NCBI GenBank assembly: GCA_907163375.1 | Contig: CAJQUW010015337.1 | Span: forward strand, 434,001-498,000 | DNA length: 64,000 nt | Source: Prostheceraeus crozeri | Lineage: Eukaryota > Platyhelminthes > Polycladida > Euryleptidae | Direction: 5' to 3' | Shown here: piece by piece, positions 45,807-57,179 of the stretch | How positions within the stretch are numbered: position 1 is the stretch's first letter | How the letters are laid out: each line of letters opens with the position of its first letter | The notes under the pieces: model-generated | Database searches by the model: none | Told to the model about the DNA's origin: nothing | Seen by the model: the letters and a program-made list of their open reading frames with translations, nothing else | Translations under genes and position numbers: made by a program

Positions 45807-46951
45807 TGTAGAGACCCTCATTTTTCCACCGAGACAACCACTGCCGTTTAACATATTTTGTCTTCATTCTAGCTGTGGTTCACCAAAGGCGTAAATACAT
45901 GATTGTGTTGCACATGGTTATGGTAGATAATTAGTCAAATTAAGATGTGTATATAGTAAATACGTATGTACACTACTGTATATTTGTGGAATTCTCAACT
46001 GCAATAAGAAATGCTGAATTACATTCACTTCTAATCGTTTAAATGCATACTGTAACAAGGGAAACGATTTTGCAATTCGACAAACGATCTACTCATGGTG
46101 ATTCGCCTGACGCATTGCTGACGTTGGTCAATCAAATGCAGTGCTATTTTTAGTACTGATTCAGAACTTTTCCAAGAATTTCAACGGACTCCATCTTAAA
46201 TTTCGACGTTGGATCTGAGGTGAGTACTGTCGATTTCCACTAAATCGTAGTCAAGGAACAAAGTAGTGCCCTTTAAATTTTCATGCCGGCTGAAGCAAAA
46301 AAGATGGACGGGCACTGTTGCTTTATCTCCTCCCCCCCCCAAATACCTTGGATCATCTAGATCGTCTAGAGATTGTAAAACTGATCGAATCATCACCGAG
46401 TTTTGAGAGAGAATTGCCTGGGTCTTCCTTCATATTCTTTCACTAACTTTCCCATGCCAATGACTCCCATAGACAGCAGGGGGCCCAATCCCTCTAGACA
46501 ATAACAAAGTCAGTCGAACAGCGAGGTGTAGGAATGCATTGTCACCAGTCAGTGATGGTCACGTGATTGTTTGTCATCATAGTGCTCGCCAAGGTTAGCA
46601 ACTTATCTGTAATAGGAGCCCAATGCCGATTGCAGATGCCGACGAATCTAATGGACTTGAGCTCTATATGCCATTACTTGCAGCAGAGTCGGCAAATTAC
46701 TCCATTCTCGTGTTGTGTTGCTTCTGGCCTCTCATGTAATTACATATATACATACATACTTGTACATGAAGCGTTTACTTCGTGACTTCCTGGAACCAAA
46801 GTGTTTCATATTGTACAATGCCCTAAATAATCCTATCCTAAAGTCTAAAAATTATAATTTAAGTATATTAACTTGAGTAATAATTGTATGTACTATGTAT
46901 AGCTTTCGAATCACCTATCTTCAAACAAAATCGTCTTCTTTTTAGAATACA

Positions 46952-47536
46952 ATGTCGCCAAAGTCTCGTGCCGAAATACAGCGCCAGTACCGCAAGCGTC
47001 ATCAGGAGACACTAAAGAAGAAGGAGAGGGAGCGCTCTCTACTGCGGCGCATTCGCGTCACTCCACAGGTTAAATCGAAGCAGCAGAAGCAAGGGATGCT
47101 GCGCAATAGGAAGCTGAGACAGAGGCTGAGAGAAAGAAAAGAAGACCAGTCTCGCCTAACTGCTCCCGTGCCTCCCCCAGCCTCTCCATTTGGCAGCAAG
47201 GCTTCGGAGACCAGGGCAGCCCAGAGGATCTTGAAGGTGCTCCCCAGCAGTCCCCGGAAGATTGCCCATATTGTTTCCCGGGTGGCTGTCACGTTGGGGT
47301 TGCCAAATGTCCAGACCACCCCCAAAACCCGTCAGCGACTTCCGAAGGAAGTAGAGGATGCCATCCAGGCATTCTACGACCGGGACGATGTGTCCAGGTG
47401 GGCACCTGGCAGGCGTGAGAGTGTGATTGTCAGAAGTGGCCCGGAGGGAAGGACAAAAACGGAGATGCAGAAGAGATACCTGGTCTCCACCCTTCGAGAA
47501 ACTCACCACTTCTTTTTGGAGGAGAATCCAGAGAAG
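46952..47536 (+). pseudogene. Copy B transposase, first coding exon
   Basis: It begins at ATG in a purine-poor but acceptable context and encodes 195 residues. The N-terminus is strongly basic (MSPKSRAEIQRQYRKRHQET, KKKERERSLLRR), consistent with a DNA-binding region. Then come MLRNRKLRQRLRERKEDQ and a block with FYDRDDVSRWAPGRRESV. The xxFYxRDDVSRxxxGRRE phrase recurs in many uncharacterised invertebrate transposon-like proteins known to me. It ends at GAGAAG|GTAGGG. The exon itself is open, but later exons are broken. Confidence 0.8.
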
Positions 47537-47637
47537 GTAGGGAGCTTATACTACATGTATTCAACAATCTCGAATTAGCAGCTCGTGACAATGGCGTTAA
47601 TTAACATGCATTACATACTATTTCATTCATCATTCAG

Positions 47638-48005
47638 GTGGTTTCCTACTCAAAGTTCTGCTCCCTCCGGCCTCCGCACATCGTCACCTTCTCCAAGACA
47701 CCGATAGAGGCCTGCTGCTGTATGCAGCATTTGAACTTTGAGCAGGTCTGCAGGGCATTGGCTGGCGTAGAATGCACATTCCAGGAATACAGCTCTTCCT
47801 GGGTGAAGGAACATGTGCTCTGCGAAGAGCAGACGGAGGCTTGTATGCGCATGGAATGCTGCACCTATAGCGACCTGTCCCTCTTTGACTATTTTTGACA
47901 TTTGAGGATGCTGAAGGCGAGCTCACCTACCAGTGGTGGAATAGCAATGAAGGAATGGGCTGTCAGCGCTCCTCAGTTGTAAAACCTATTCCTGAAGCAT
48001 TCGAG
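47638..48005 (+). pseudogene. Copy B transposase, second coding exon
   Basis: The acceptor ATTCAG precedes VVSYSKFCSLRPPHIVTFSK, then CCCMQHLNFEQVCRAL and CSYS-like CTYSDLSLF. The block SYSxFCxLRPxxIV plus a Cys/His cluster is the middle part of the family. A frame change near 47895 separates this from FEDAEGELTYQWWNSNEGMG and the end at GAG|GTTAGT (48005). Confidence 0.8.
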
Positions 48006-48400
48006 GTTAGTTTTCTTATTATGGGAAATTAATTAACTTTTCTATACCGATATTGTATTGTTCACAGAGTGCACAAAGGATCCCGTAGTGTCACACTATT
48101 TTAATATTTTATTTCGCCTAATACTGTTTCCAATTTAACGATAATATATCTTATTTTTTTTAAATTAGAACAATATCTAATTATTTTCGAATAAGGATAC
48201 CTCAGTATTCAGACTTAATAATAAATCTACCGCTAAATCGTCTTAATGTAAAAAAACTTGAATCCAAAAATTCTTGTCGTTTCGTCTCGTAGTGTCATAG
48301 GTGGGCCTATATAGAATTTCCCATATTGACAGATGGATCTGATGCCCGACGCAAAGTATGAATAAAATGGAGTGTTCAACTTGTCTCGTTTCCCCTGCAG

Positions 48401-49439
48401 CTCTTCCGGTCGACTCTCCTGCCTTCCTTTATCAAGCACCATCTGACAAAGCGCAACCAGGCTGCAGTCTACCAGAAATCTAAGGATGATCCCTCTGGTC
48501 GCATCACCATACATTTCGACTTCTCTGAGAACTACACTTGAACGTACCAGGATGCAGCTCAGTCTGCCTACTGGTCCCAACCAGCTGTAGCAATCTTCAC
48601 AGTGGCTGTCTACCAATGCTCCAAAGATATCAAGCAAATGTGCGCAATTGTCTCTGACTGTATTGAGCACACCAAATCATCTGTTGTCACCTTCCTGCAG
48701 ATTGTGCTGGAGAAGTAGGCCTACACTCAGCCTGATGCGCATGTATCCCTTTGGAGTGATGGGCCATCGAGCCAATTTAAAAACCGGTACATGGCTGCCC
48801 TTCTTCCTCTATTCCTCAACAAGTTCCAGTTGAAGTCCCTCTCCTGGAACTTCTTCGCCACTAGTCATGGCAAGGGGCTATAGATGGGGTCGGTGGTACC
48901 CTGAAGAGAATGGCCTGGAACCGGGTCAAGGCCAGGCAGCTGCAGGTTCGCAATGCGGAGGAATTTTGTTGTGCTGTTGCAGGTAGGTGGTCATTTTCCG
49001 AGTTTCTCCACTGCAAATCCAGGAGACATACGAACATTACCGGGAAGAGCTGGAGAAGGCACCGAAGATTGAAGGCATCAAGACCACCCATTACTGGAGC
49101 ATTAGAGAAGGTACCTCTCTCGTAACAGACCTGCTCACTCCTCCTGATGCTGACATTGCTCCGACTGCGCCAATGCCTGCTGACCGACCCACCTTCCAAC
49201 TGAGAGACTGGTTATTGGTGGAGTATGATGAAACCGAATATCCAGGTGAACTGGTTCAACTGGATCCTAGCGATAATGGTGAGCTACAGGTGTCTGTCAT
49301 GCACAAGGCAAGGGCCAACAGGTTCAAGTGACCTTCCAAGCCTGATCTCTTGTGGTACCCACCAAGTCATGTCATCCGGAGTTTCCAGTTCCCAATCCCA
49401 GTTGGCTCCAGAGGGCAGTACACCTTCCCAGACCTATAG
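48401..49439 (+). pseudogene. Copy B transposase, catalytic and C-terminal exon
   Basis: After the acceptor CCCCTGCAG come FIKHHLTKRNQAAVYQKSKD and ITIHFDFSENYT. Then QDAAQSAYWSQPAVAIFTVA, LWSDGPSSQFKNRYMAALLP and SWNFFATSHGKG follow. Further blocks, interrupted, are GGTLKRMAWNRVKARQLQVR, then HYWSIREGTSL, then LRDWLLVEYDETEYPGELVQ. The ending is LLWYPPSHVIRSF ... GQYTFPDL. In-frame stops occur near 48539, 48717 and 49329, and frame changes near 48880 and 48985. The Asp in HFDFSE and in SDGP are candidate metal ligands by analogy with RNase-H-fold transposases. Confidence 0.85.
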
Positions 49440-49594
49440 ATTCAAGACCTACAGATTCCTACTGTGCAAGGACAAATCCATGTAATGAACTTTTATTGTT
49501 AAGTTATGTCAGATTTTTGATTATTAGTTGATTGCAGATTTATGATAGGCCAATACAAAACTTACTTGAGAGCGTTGAGTTTTATTGTTTATGG

Positions 49595-49715
49595 GAGTAG
49601 AGGTCGTGGACGACCTAAGAAGAGATGGTTGGATTGCGTGGATGAGGATGTGTGCTTTGAGTAATGCGGATGCTTGTGATAAAGTGTTGTGGAGAGGAGA
49701 GAACATACTGAATAT
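49595..49715 (+). mobile_element. LINE reverse-transcriptase C-terminal scrap nested in copy B
   Basis: GSRGRGRPKKRWLDCVDEDV reads in one frame and SNADACDKVLWRGE in another. Together they give the usual GRPKKRWxDxVxEDM...ADRxxWR ending of non-LTR element frames. A frame change and a stop show it is dead. About 120 bases remain. Confidence 0.6.
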
Positions 49716-49750
49716 TTTTCTAAAATTTTGAATCTGAAATAAATCACCGA

Positions 49751-50144
49751 GACGACCGTTACCTTTTTCTTGCAAGACGACCGTTACCATAGTTTTCATG
49801 TCATGGAAAAAATATGAAAAGCATAGCTGGCTTGATATTGCAGGACAACATCGCCAAATATGTCAGTTCTTGGGTCTGAACAGGATTTCTGTCTATTCCA
49901 CGTACTTAAATAGAAAATTAACTTTGAAGTAGACAAAGTTGCATATTATATCACTTTTTCTGTCCGAGACGACCGTTACCAACTTAAAAATTACGTTGCC
50001 AAGCAACCACAAAATGTAGCGTGCTACAACTTGTGCATGTAGTAGTAGGTGTTGCACTTTGTATTTATGTGAAGTTACAGCCATGTAGCTCTTATGCTTT
50101 TCGAGTGACATACAAAAATATGTCAAAAACGAGACGACCGTTAC
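49751..50144 (+). repeat. Right subterminal motifs GACGACCGTTAC of copy B
   Basis: Four exact copies: 49751-49762, 49776-49787, 49968-49979 and 50133-50144. The last ends 15 bases before the element terminus. All are in the same orientation as the left-end copies. Confidence 0.93.
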
Positions 50145-50773
50145 TACAGGGAATTGCCCACTATCAAGGCTAAGGCTGGGGCACTCTTCCAACTCTTGTC
50201 AAGTTATCGTTACTTATCTCTTAAACGGAATAATATAGATGTGAGGAGAGGCAGCAATTTCCGTGGCCGTGAATTTCGAACCTTGAACTTTCTGCACTTC
50301 CACACCGAAAGCTAACCTTGACCAACTGAGTGATTCTATCACCAATGTATCTGAGCATGTTTTCAAATATTCACACACACTTTGAAATCGGTTACTAATA
50401 GAAATCGCTTTATTTACATAATTTGCGAACACATCCGTCTCAATAAAACTCCATTAGCATTAGGAGTGACATCCATCAGTACTGAGATACATGTAGATAT
50501 AAATTTAACATGACAGAGCACAACTAATATCACAGAAAAAGGCCGCGTTCAGGTTTTATGCAGAATGCAGATCCTAAGACGTCAGTCCTCTGTCAGATTA
50601 GACATACACAACTTGACCATTAAAAACCCGTATTCAAAGGAATTGGCAAGAATAGCCTACATTATATGGACTCAATGTTGCGGATAAAAAACTATCACTG
50701 ATACTCTCAGAATTGACATTTTGATATTTTTTTCGCAATTGCAATAATGTGGAGTGTGCATGAAAATAATTAC

Positions 50774-52588
50774 CTGATGGCCCCATAGACGAAGATTTGC
50801 TGAGAACGCTCCATCGAGCCGTCTTCTCACCGAGACTTTCGTAATGATGCTCCCATTGTCCAGTTCCATTTGGAGGCTCATTCATCCAAACATTTGAATC
50901 AATATGCTTCATTTGGTCATCTTTCACCAAACCACAGTCCCAGGGGGTCGACTGGTTCACCGGACGCTTTCCCCAGCCATCATTCGAATTTACCAAAGCC
51001 CACACCTGACGCTCATTTTCATCTTTCGCTAGGTCCTCCGGAGACTTGACACCACTGCTTGGTACAGGGGTTGGAGCTTCTGGAACACCTTTTCCAGCCG
51101 CTTGAGCCCACGTCTGTCCGGATCCATCATTAGAGGCTTGGGAAGTAATTGCTGCAACTTCGTTTGTGGGCGTTGCTCGTGATGATGGTCCAGCCGAGTG
51201 TATCCAATTGCCTCCGACTGACCCATTGGATCCTGAGCCCCAAGTAGGAGACTGTGCAGACTGTTGAGAAACTTCCAGAGGTGACGGGAGGGATTGCACT
51301 TGAGGCGATGGTGCTGCTTGTTGAAGAAGTTGTTGCATCTGAGATTGCTGCTGCATCTGCATCTGATTTGCATTTTGCTGATTTTGTGCAAGCGGCTGTT
51401 GCTGTGACGGCTGTAACTGACGCTGCTGATTTGAACTCTGCATTTGTGACCGCTGTTGTTGTTGACTCTGTTGCTGGTGTTGTATATGCTGAAGTTGAAT
51501 GTTTTGCTGCATCAATTGAGGTTGTGGTGTTTGAGATTGAAGTGACTGATGCTGCTGAGATTGTTGATTTTGCATTAGCTGCTGCCGCTGCATATCGTGA
51601 CCTTGATTTTGCTGCTGCTGAGATACATGCTGATTATTCCAGTCAGCTGAAGTTTGATCGTGAGGGTTCGCAGAGGAAGGAGCGGAGTGGTTGTTCCATA
51701 GACCCCCAGTCGCGTGTGGCATGACACTATTTGTGTTGCCCCATGGACTGTAATTCGGATCAGAATTTAGTACGTTCGAACTTCCGCCCCAAAGGCTAGC
51801 CAGTGAGCTTGATGATGTAACGGTTGGAGGTTGTGCAAACGGACCACCCCAGGAGGTTCCTGAGGCTGCGGTAGAAGCCCCCCAAACATCGGGCTGATTC
51901 AGACCGGTTTCTTGGTCAATCGGGGCAGGAGGAGGATTCATCATTAATACACCGGGCGTCCCTCCTGTTAAATGCCCCGATGAAACCGTCGGTGCAACAT
52001 TATTGGGGGCCATGCTAACTGATAATTTAGCATTGCTATTTATGTTGCTGCCGGTGGTCGAAATTGTAGAGGTCATGGAAGAAATGGATGGCCAAGCTTC
52101 GTTGTCCTGAGAATCGACAATTATGTCACCGGAGATCACCGTCGTCGTCATGGCGCCTGTACCGTTACTGGGGTTTGCTGATTGCTGCGTTTGTGAATGT
52201 GACTGTAATTGTAGCTGTGACGGCGGCGATGGCGTTGAATGCTGTTGTGGAGACGGCTGAGGCAGCTGCTGTGTTTGCATACTTGTATTAGAGAAGTGAG
52301 AATTACCATTTCGGGTTGGAGAATTCAAAGTCCAGCTGCCCATAGAAGAATTTGGAAGGTGCCCAGAATTCACAACGGGTACGTTAGGCGCAACAGCGAC
52401 TGACGTAGATATGGATGAAACGGGTTGAGTATCTGAGGGTAAATGTTTCCCACTCCAACCACTTGGACTACCATCACCACTGCTTCCACTGCCACTTCCA
52501 CAGCCGGGAACACCGCCGAGAGAGACACCACTACCAGCAGTGGTACCAACAAATGCACAAGAGGAATTATCACCATCAACTGTAAGAT
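50774..52588 (-). CDS. gw: GW182/TNRC6, large Argonaute-binding exon
   Basis: GW182 is the cytoplasmic adaptor of miRNA silencing, linking Argonaute to poly(A)-binding protein and deadenylases. This exon encodes 604 full codons plus split codons, starting (N)LTVDGDNSSCAFVGT. It includes DSQDNEAWPSI and many GW/WG-type sites (DVWGAS, TSWGGPF, SLWGGSS, SPWGNT, DGWGKRP). A long Gln-rich stretch lies in the middle. Near the end, NSNDGWGKRPVNQSTPWD matches the conserved Argonaute-hook region of human TNRC6A (SGWGQTPIKQNTAWD). The acceptor TTTTTCAG precedes 52588; the donor G|GTAATT follows 50774. The start codon is not here, so the protein begins in an upstream exon. Confidence 0.97.
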
Positions 52589-53433
52589 CTGAAAAATCAA
52601 GAAGACCACTTCAGTTTCAGTAAAAACATGTATTTATTTTGGTGAAAAATAGACCTTTCCTTAATTCAGAATTACCCTTAGAAACACGAAATTTGAATGT
52701 TTTCTTTGTTTCTAACTCACTGTCATGTTTCTGGTAGTTATCGTATATTTCTGATGCTTAATGTAGCAAATGTGCATTTTAGAATATGACAGCTACATGC
52801 CATAAGAAACAGCGAACACTCAGTTGTTGTATTTTGCCCTTCGTAGGCGCCTAGGCGTGAATGTGTTGCATCGTGATCAGCCGCATGTATTTCGTTTAGT
52901 TATCTCTCGATATCTCATTCTAGAATAATCTAGTTACCTTGGGTCCATTCTGAGATTTGCTTAATTACATACTGCATGATTCCTCTATCAGCCAATCACA
53001 GCGAAGGGTGATAGGGCTAGTGGTTATTTTTGCAAGAGGTGAGACTGTAGCATCAATCTTCAATAGGAAAATGAATGACATGAGATGAAACAAAAAATTC
53101 TTCAGGAGGGCAAATACCTTGAATAACAAACACAGAAAGCTCGCAATATATCAGTTAGTCATGTCTCTGAGAATAAACAGTAAAATCCAGTCATAAGGGC
53201 TTGTCATCAGATTCGATGTGACTAGGTCTTAATTTTCATGCCAGGCACGCAGGCCCGTTTAGAAAAAGCACAACCTGGATCGGACCCGCTTGATCGGAAA
53301 CATTCAGGAGGTCTAGACCCATTCTGTCAATTTAAGCCCAACGGGAATTAATATATTAGCAATATATAGGATGCACCGCATTACGTGTACAATGCAGGCC
53401 TAAACGCATTCATCATTGATTTTTCTCAATATA

Positions 53434-54468
53434 CAGGGTGGCGCACGTAAACCGCCGGATTTTAAACTTTTATTACTCCTCAAATATTCATCCAATCGTC
53501 ATGAAATTTCGACTCATACTAGTTTGGAGTATAGGATTTATGATGATTATACCTGTTGTACTGAGAATTGTCAGAAAATTCTGATTCTATTGACCGAATG
53601 ACATGTACTCATTTTGTTGACATCGCAAATCTAGATCAAGTTAATTAACTCAACATGAATCGTATTCTGCACAACGAATTGTGCGCAGTCTTGAAGGAAT
53701 ATTGTTCAGTTACTTCCATGTAATGTAAAATACCATTCGACGATTAAATCACTATCTGAAAAGAATCGAACATAGAAGAATGGATGATTATTCGGTTGCA
53801 GAACGAGCAAAATGCGCGGCTTGGTACGAATGGCTCAAGAGTCCAGTGGAGGTACAAAGGCTTTATCATTCAGAGTATGGCAAGAACGCGAGAGCACCAG
53901 ATGCCCGTACCATAAAGCGGTGGCACACAAACCTGTTGACCAGTGGTGGTGTGGTGACTGTCAAGCGGGACCGGTCATCTTCTGAACGAACGGAGCAGAA
54001 TGTGGAACAAGTTGTGCAGCACTTCGAGGAGGACCCAAACACATCTACCCGTCGTGCATCTAATGCTCTTCAAGTGAGTCGCCGCACTATCCAGCGCATC
54101 CTCCATGACTATGGATGGCATCCGTACAAGGTCCAATGGGTACAGCGATTACACGAAGATCTGGAAAACCGAATGGAGTTCGCAGAACAAGAGCTACAGC
54201 GCTTCCAAGCCAACCCGAGCCATTCAAAGGAACTAACCTGGTCCGATGAAGCTCACTTCCATCTGGATGGTGGTGTGAATCGCCACAATTTTACTACATG
54301 TCATTCGGTTAATAGAATCAGAATTTTCTGACAATTCTCAGTACAACAGGTATAATTATCATAAATCCTATACTCCAAACTAGCATGAGTCGAAATTTCA
54401 TGACGATCGGATGAATATTTGAGGAGTAATAAAAGTTTAAAATCCGGCGGTTTACGTGCGCCATCCTG
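53434..54468 (+). mobile_element. Internally deleted mariner with 173-bp terminal repeats
   Basis: The left arm 53434-53606, starting CAGGGTGGCGCACGTAAACC, is the near-perfect reverse complement of 54296-54468. Both arms are 173 bases, and TA flanks both ends (53432-53433 and 54469-54470). Only the first part of a transposase frame lies between them. The right arm is joined directly to the coding sequence, so the catalytic second half has been lost and the copy is non-autonomous. Confidence 0.95.
53780..54331 (+). CDS. Truncated mariner-type transposase, 183 residues
   Basis: It starts at ATG with a DUF4817-like helix-turn-helix region (AERAKCAAWYEWLKSPVEVQ, YGKNARAPDARTIKRWHTNL), then a second helix-turn-helix (RRTIQRILHDYGWHPYKVQW). 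The catalytic domain starts at D156 (LTWSDEAHFHLDGG). At about residue 170 the frame runs into the right terminal repeat and stops (CHSVNRIRIF). The second and third catalytic acids are absent, so it cannot be an active enzyme. It could still bind element ends if made, which is inference. Confidence 0.9.
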   Translation: MDDYSVAERAKCAAWYEWLKSPVEVQRLYHSEYGKNARAPDARTIKRWHTNLLTSGGVVTVKRDRSSSERTEQNVEQVVQHFEEDPNTSTRRASNALQVSRRTIQRILHDYGWHPYKVQWVQRLHEDLENRMEFAEQELQRFQANPSHSKELTWSDEAHFHLDGGVNRHNFTTCHSVNRIRIF

Positions 54469-55725
54469 TATTTAAATCTTGAATCTGTTGAAAACTTCTA
54501 TTTTCACTCAGTTAGATTTTCGCCAAACGCAAATAATGGTCTGAATCATATAATTTTTGGCAGTTAACACCAAATAACCTAACGAAATGTACATTCAATT
54601 TAAAAGTCTAATCGATTCGACTTTTTTCAAATTATAGGAGTATGTGTATAGTATAAAAACACTATCAGTCAATCGACATCGTTATAAATTTTGTTACTTA
54701 TAAATAACTATGGATCGATACATTGCGCTGGCCTCGTACCCGGTTATTCGATTTTAAATAAAGTCGGGCCTCGATAGTCAATTTTACACAGGACCGGACC
54801 CGGATACTCGAATGAGTAGACCGCGATTATGAACCAGTCGACCCAGACATGTGCCCGTGTGATCGGCATAAATATCTAGCAATTGGTCTGCAAGTCTAAA
54901 TGGCAGCCCTGCTCTTACACAATACCTCTCATTGCTAAAGCCAATGGCACTAAGGCTCACTATTCGGCCAAAATGTCAAACTTATGTAGAGATGGGCAAA
55001 AATAAGACAAACGCTTTGTTTTGAAATTTTCCGCCTTTTCGATCATTTTGTTGGTTAGAAGTTTCGCCTGAAATATAATCGCGCGATTAATAATGGAAGC
55101 TTATCGGATGTATAATATGGACAATATGTTATGTGGATTTATAATGGATGGCGATATTAGGCCATCGCACTGTTTGAAAGACTGCTCGGAAAATAGTCGT
55201 CTTCGAACCCTGGTAACAGTCGATCCGAACTTTTAACAACAATTTTGTGACTTTAGATTCTTTGTGTAGCACGTGAAGATATTCGAATTCCGTGATCCGT
55301 GTGTATGTGTAAGAACCCAACTGGAATGTTTGTTTTCTCTTAAGTCTCAGTAGGATGTGACCTTTTGACTTTCACGTCTTCATAATTGAAAATGGAAAAT
55401 AATTTTCATGCATCTCTATTTAGTTAAAATTTATCAGCTCCAAGCCCGGCCCACACAATTCTGTGACAAATCAAATGACTGTGTTTGTATCAATAATAAC
55501 TCCTACGTCTTTAGGAAGTACGCACTCGTAATATATTATTCTCACAGGCCTAATGACATTACCAATGCGGCAAAACTGGCTTGAGAAGATCTCAATACGC
55601 TAGAAGAAATTAATGTGCAAACTCGAGAAGACACGTGACAACGCGTCGAAAGAAACCACGGCTAGTGAAATTTTCGATAATTTCTAATCATATTGTTGAT
55701 ATCATGAAGCCCGCTGCATAGCTAC

Positions 55726-57179
55726 TAGGGTTTAAAATTCGAGAATCTCGGTTCTCAAAAAACCGATAAATTGGCTTCGTTCTCGATTCTCGAATTTTCT
55801 CAACCGAGAACCGAGATTTATTTTTTTGAGGGATTGTCTTTCTCTCTCAGTCCATGTGTGTGATCACAGTAAATATTGACCGACAGAAACAGTAGTCAGC
55901 ATGAACAAGGAAGATACTATGATAAAAATTCTGCGTGCGCACGTTTTATGTCTGACCTTGTGCGTGTGATCCACAGCGATAAAATTGTTTTGTCTGCGTT
56001 GGTTGGTCTAAGCAATTCTTCTCTGTGGTGTGATCTGTGTTATTGGGACGATAGTAATATGATGTATACTGCAGTGTTTCAAGATAATCTGAGTCCTGCC
56101 TGAACAATGCAGCGCCAAGAAAGCGAACGCGCGATGTGTGTCCTCTGTTTGAAAGTTCACGTGGACTAGTCGAGCTCATCACACACTGACTTATTTATAA
56201 TTGGTGTTTTCCATGGTCACATTGTCAATTGAATCATTGCATTCTCTCTTAGTATGGCAGCAAACAAGCGCTCAAACCGTTCCTTGTGTTAGCAGTATTT
56301 TTATCACGCCTTTCGATAAAGCCAAATGCAAATTGTGCCCTACTCCCAATCTAAGTGTGATACAATGCAAAGACAATGCAACAACGGGAATGATTCGACA
56401 TTTGAAATCCAAACATGATATTGACATCGCAGAGGAGAGCAAGCGATTACGTGATACAGCATCTTCTACCAAGAAATTAAAACCGAACATGGATATTAAA
56501 TCATACTTTGAAAAGGAGACATTATCATGTATTGTTGTGAAATTAGCCGCATTGAACGGGTTTTCAATCAATGGAATTACCAACAGTACGTTTATTCGAA
56601 AAGCAATGTCAGATAAGGCTTTGTCCTACCTAAGTATCTTCAATGTGTTGAGACTTGTTCATCAGGAAAATGGTATTGTCAAGAAACGTGTTATCGATAT
56701 CCTCAGTGAGAGGAAAATCAGGAAGGAGAAGTTTTCACTGTCGTGTGATGAATACACTTCCTTGCGAAACCGACGGTATTTGAACTTAAATGTTCATTTA
56801 TGTGGTGGATCTTTCTTTAATTTCGGAATGATCAGAGTTCGTGGATCTGCTAATGCTGAAATTTTGATTGATTTAATCAGCGAAAGACTATCTGAATTCG
56901 AAATTTCTTTAGAACAAGATTTTGTCGCTGTGGTAACTGACGGATGGTCCATGATGGTGAAACAAATATTCGTAACAAAACTCAGATCTCGATTAAGTGA
57001 CAAAAGCATCGATTATTTGTGTTTTCTTAAAAGTTTTTATAAGCAAAAGTTATAGGCTAAATATAAGGAAACAAAACTGATGGAAAATTTCTCGCTTTTC
57101 TCGTTTCTCGCTCGATTCTCGGTTTTAATTCAAAGTCAGTCTCGGTTCTCTATGAAAACCGAGAAATATGAAAACCCTA
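55726..57179 (+). mobile_element. hAT transposon, C-terminally deleted copy
   Basis: The ends TAGGGTTTAAAATTC and the complement of TAGGGTTTTCATATTTC face each other, flanked by the exact 8-bp duplication ATAGCTAC (55718-55725 and 57180-57187). Near both ends the word CTCGGTTCTC and its complement GAGAACCGAG recur several times, giving subterminal repeats. The encoded transposase stops after the first part of its catalytic core. At 1454 bp this is a deletion derivative. Confidence 0.93.
56213..57055 (+). CDS. hAT transposase N-terminal portion, 280 residues
   Basis: A BED zinc finger is visible (C39, C42, H63, H68: KCKLCPTPN ... MIRHLKSKH). Then come a helical region and the first RNase-H-like strands with D179 (FSLSCDEYTSLRNRRYLNLN). 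A second acidic site follows at D243 (FVAVVTDGWSMMVK). The frame ends about 38 residues later, without the helical insertion, the last catalytic Glu or the C-terminal dimerisation block, so it is truncated. An alternative ATG in another frame near 56253 (MAANKRSNRS) may be the original start, implying a frame change near the N-terminus. Confidence 0.85.
   Translation: MVTLSIESLHSLLVWQQTSAQTVPCVSSIFITPFDKAKCKLCPTPNLSVIQCKDNATTGMIRHLKSKHDIDIAEESKRLRDTASSTKKLKPNMDIKSYFEKETLSCIVVKLAALNGFSINGITNSTFIRKAMSDKALSYLSIFNVLRLVHQENGIVKKRVIDILSERKIRKEKFSLSCDEYTSLRNRRYLNLNVHLCGGSFFNFGMIRVRGSANAEILIDLISERLSEFEISLEQDFVAVVTDGWSMMVKQIFVTKLRSRLSDKSIDYLCFLKSFYKQKL

Larger units (their letters stand above)
45252..50159 (+). 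mobile_element. TIR DNA transposon of unusual family, copy B (4.9 kb)
   Basis: The left end GGGCAATTCCACGTAA and the right end (complement GGGCAATTCCCTGTAG) match over the first ten bases. The flanks are the 4-bp duplication ACTA (45248-45251 and 50160-50163). It carries several exact copies of GACGACCGTTAC near both ends, and the three recognisable coding segments of a transposase on the + strand (46952-49439). It is related in ends, duplication length, motif layout and protein to copy A at 19124-21626. Several stops and frame changes show this copy is inactive. A LINE scrap near 49595 appears nested in it. Confidence 0.92.
44961..50773 (-). other. GW182 intron, 5.8 kb, mostly one transposon
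   Basis: Bounded by GTAATT at 50773 and TTTGTAAG at about 44961. Of its 5813 bases, 4908 are the TIR element at 45252-50159, which lies in the opposite orientation to the host gene. Confidence 0.88.

Noticed and set aside
47002-47926. Several - strand open frames in copy B
   Set aside because: Shadows of the GC-richer transposase exons; only the + strand gives family blocks and splice sites.
51254-51724. + strand Ala/Val-rich open frame
   Set aside because: Antisense shadow of the GW182 glutamine-rich stretch.
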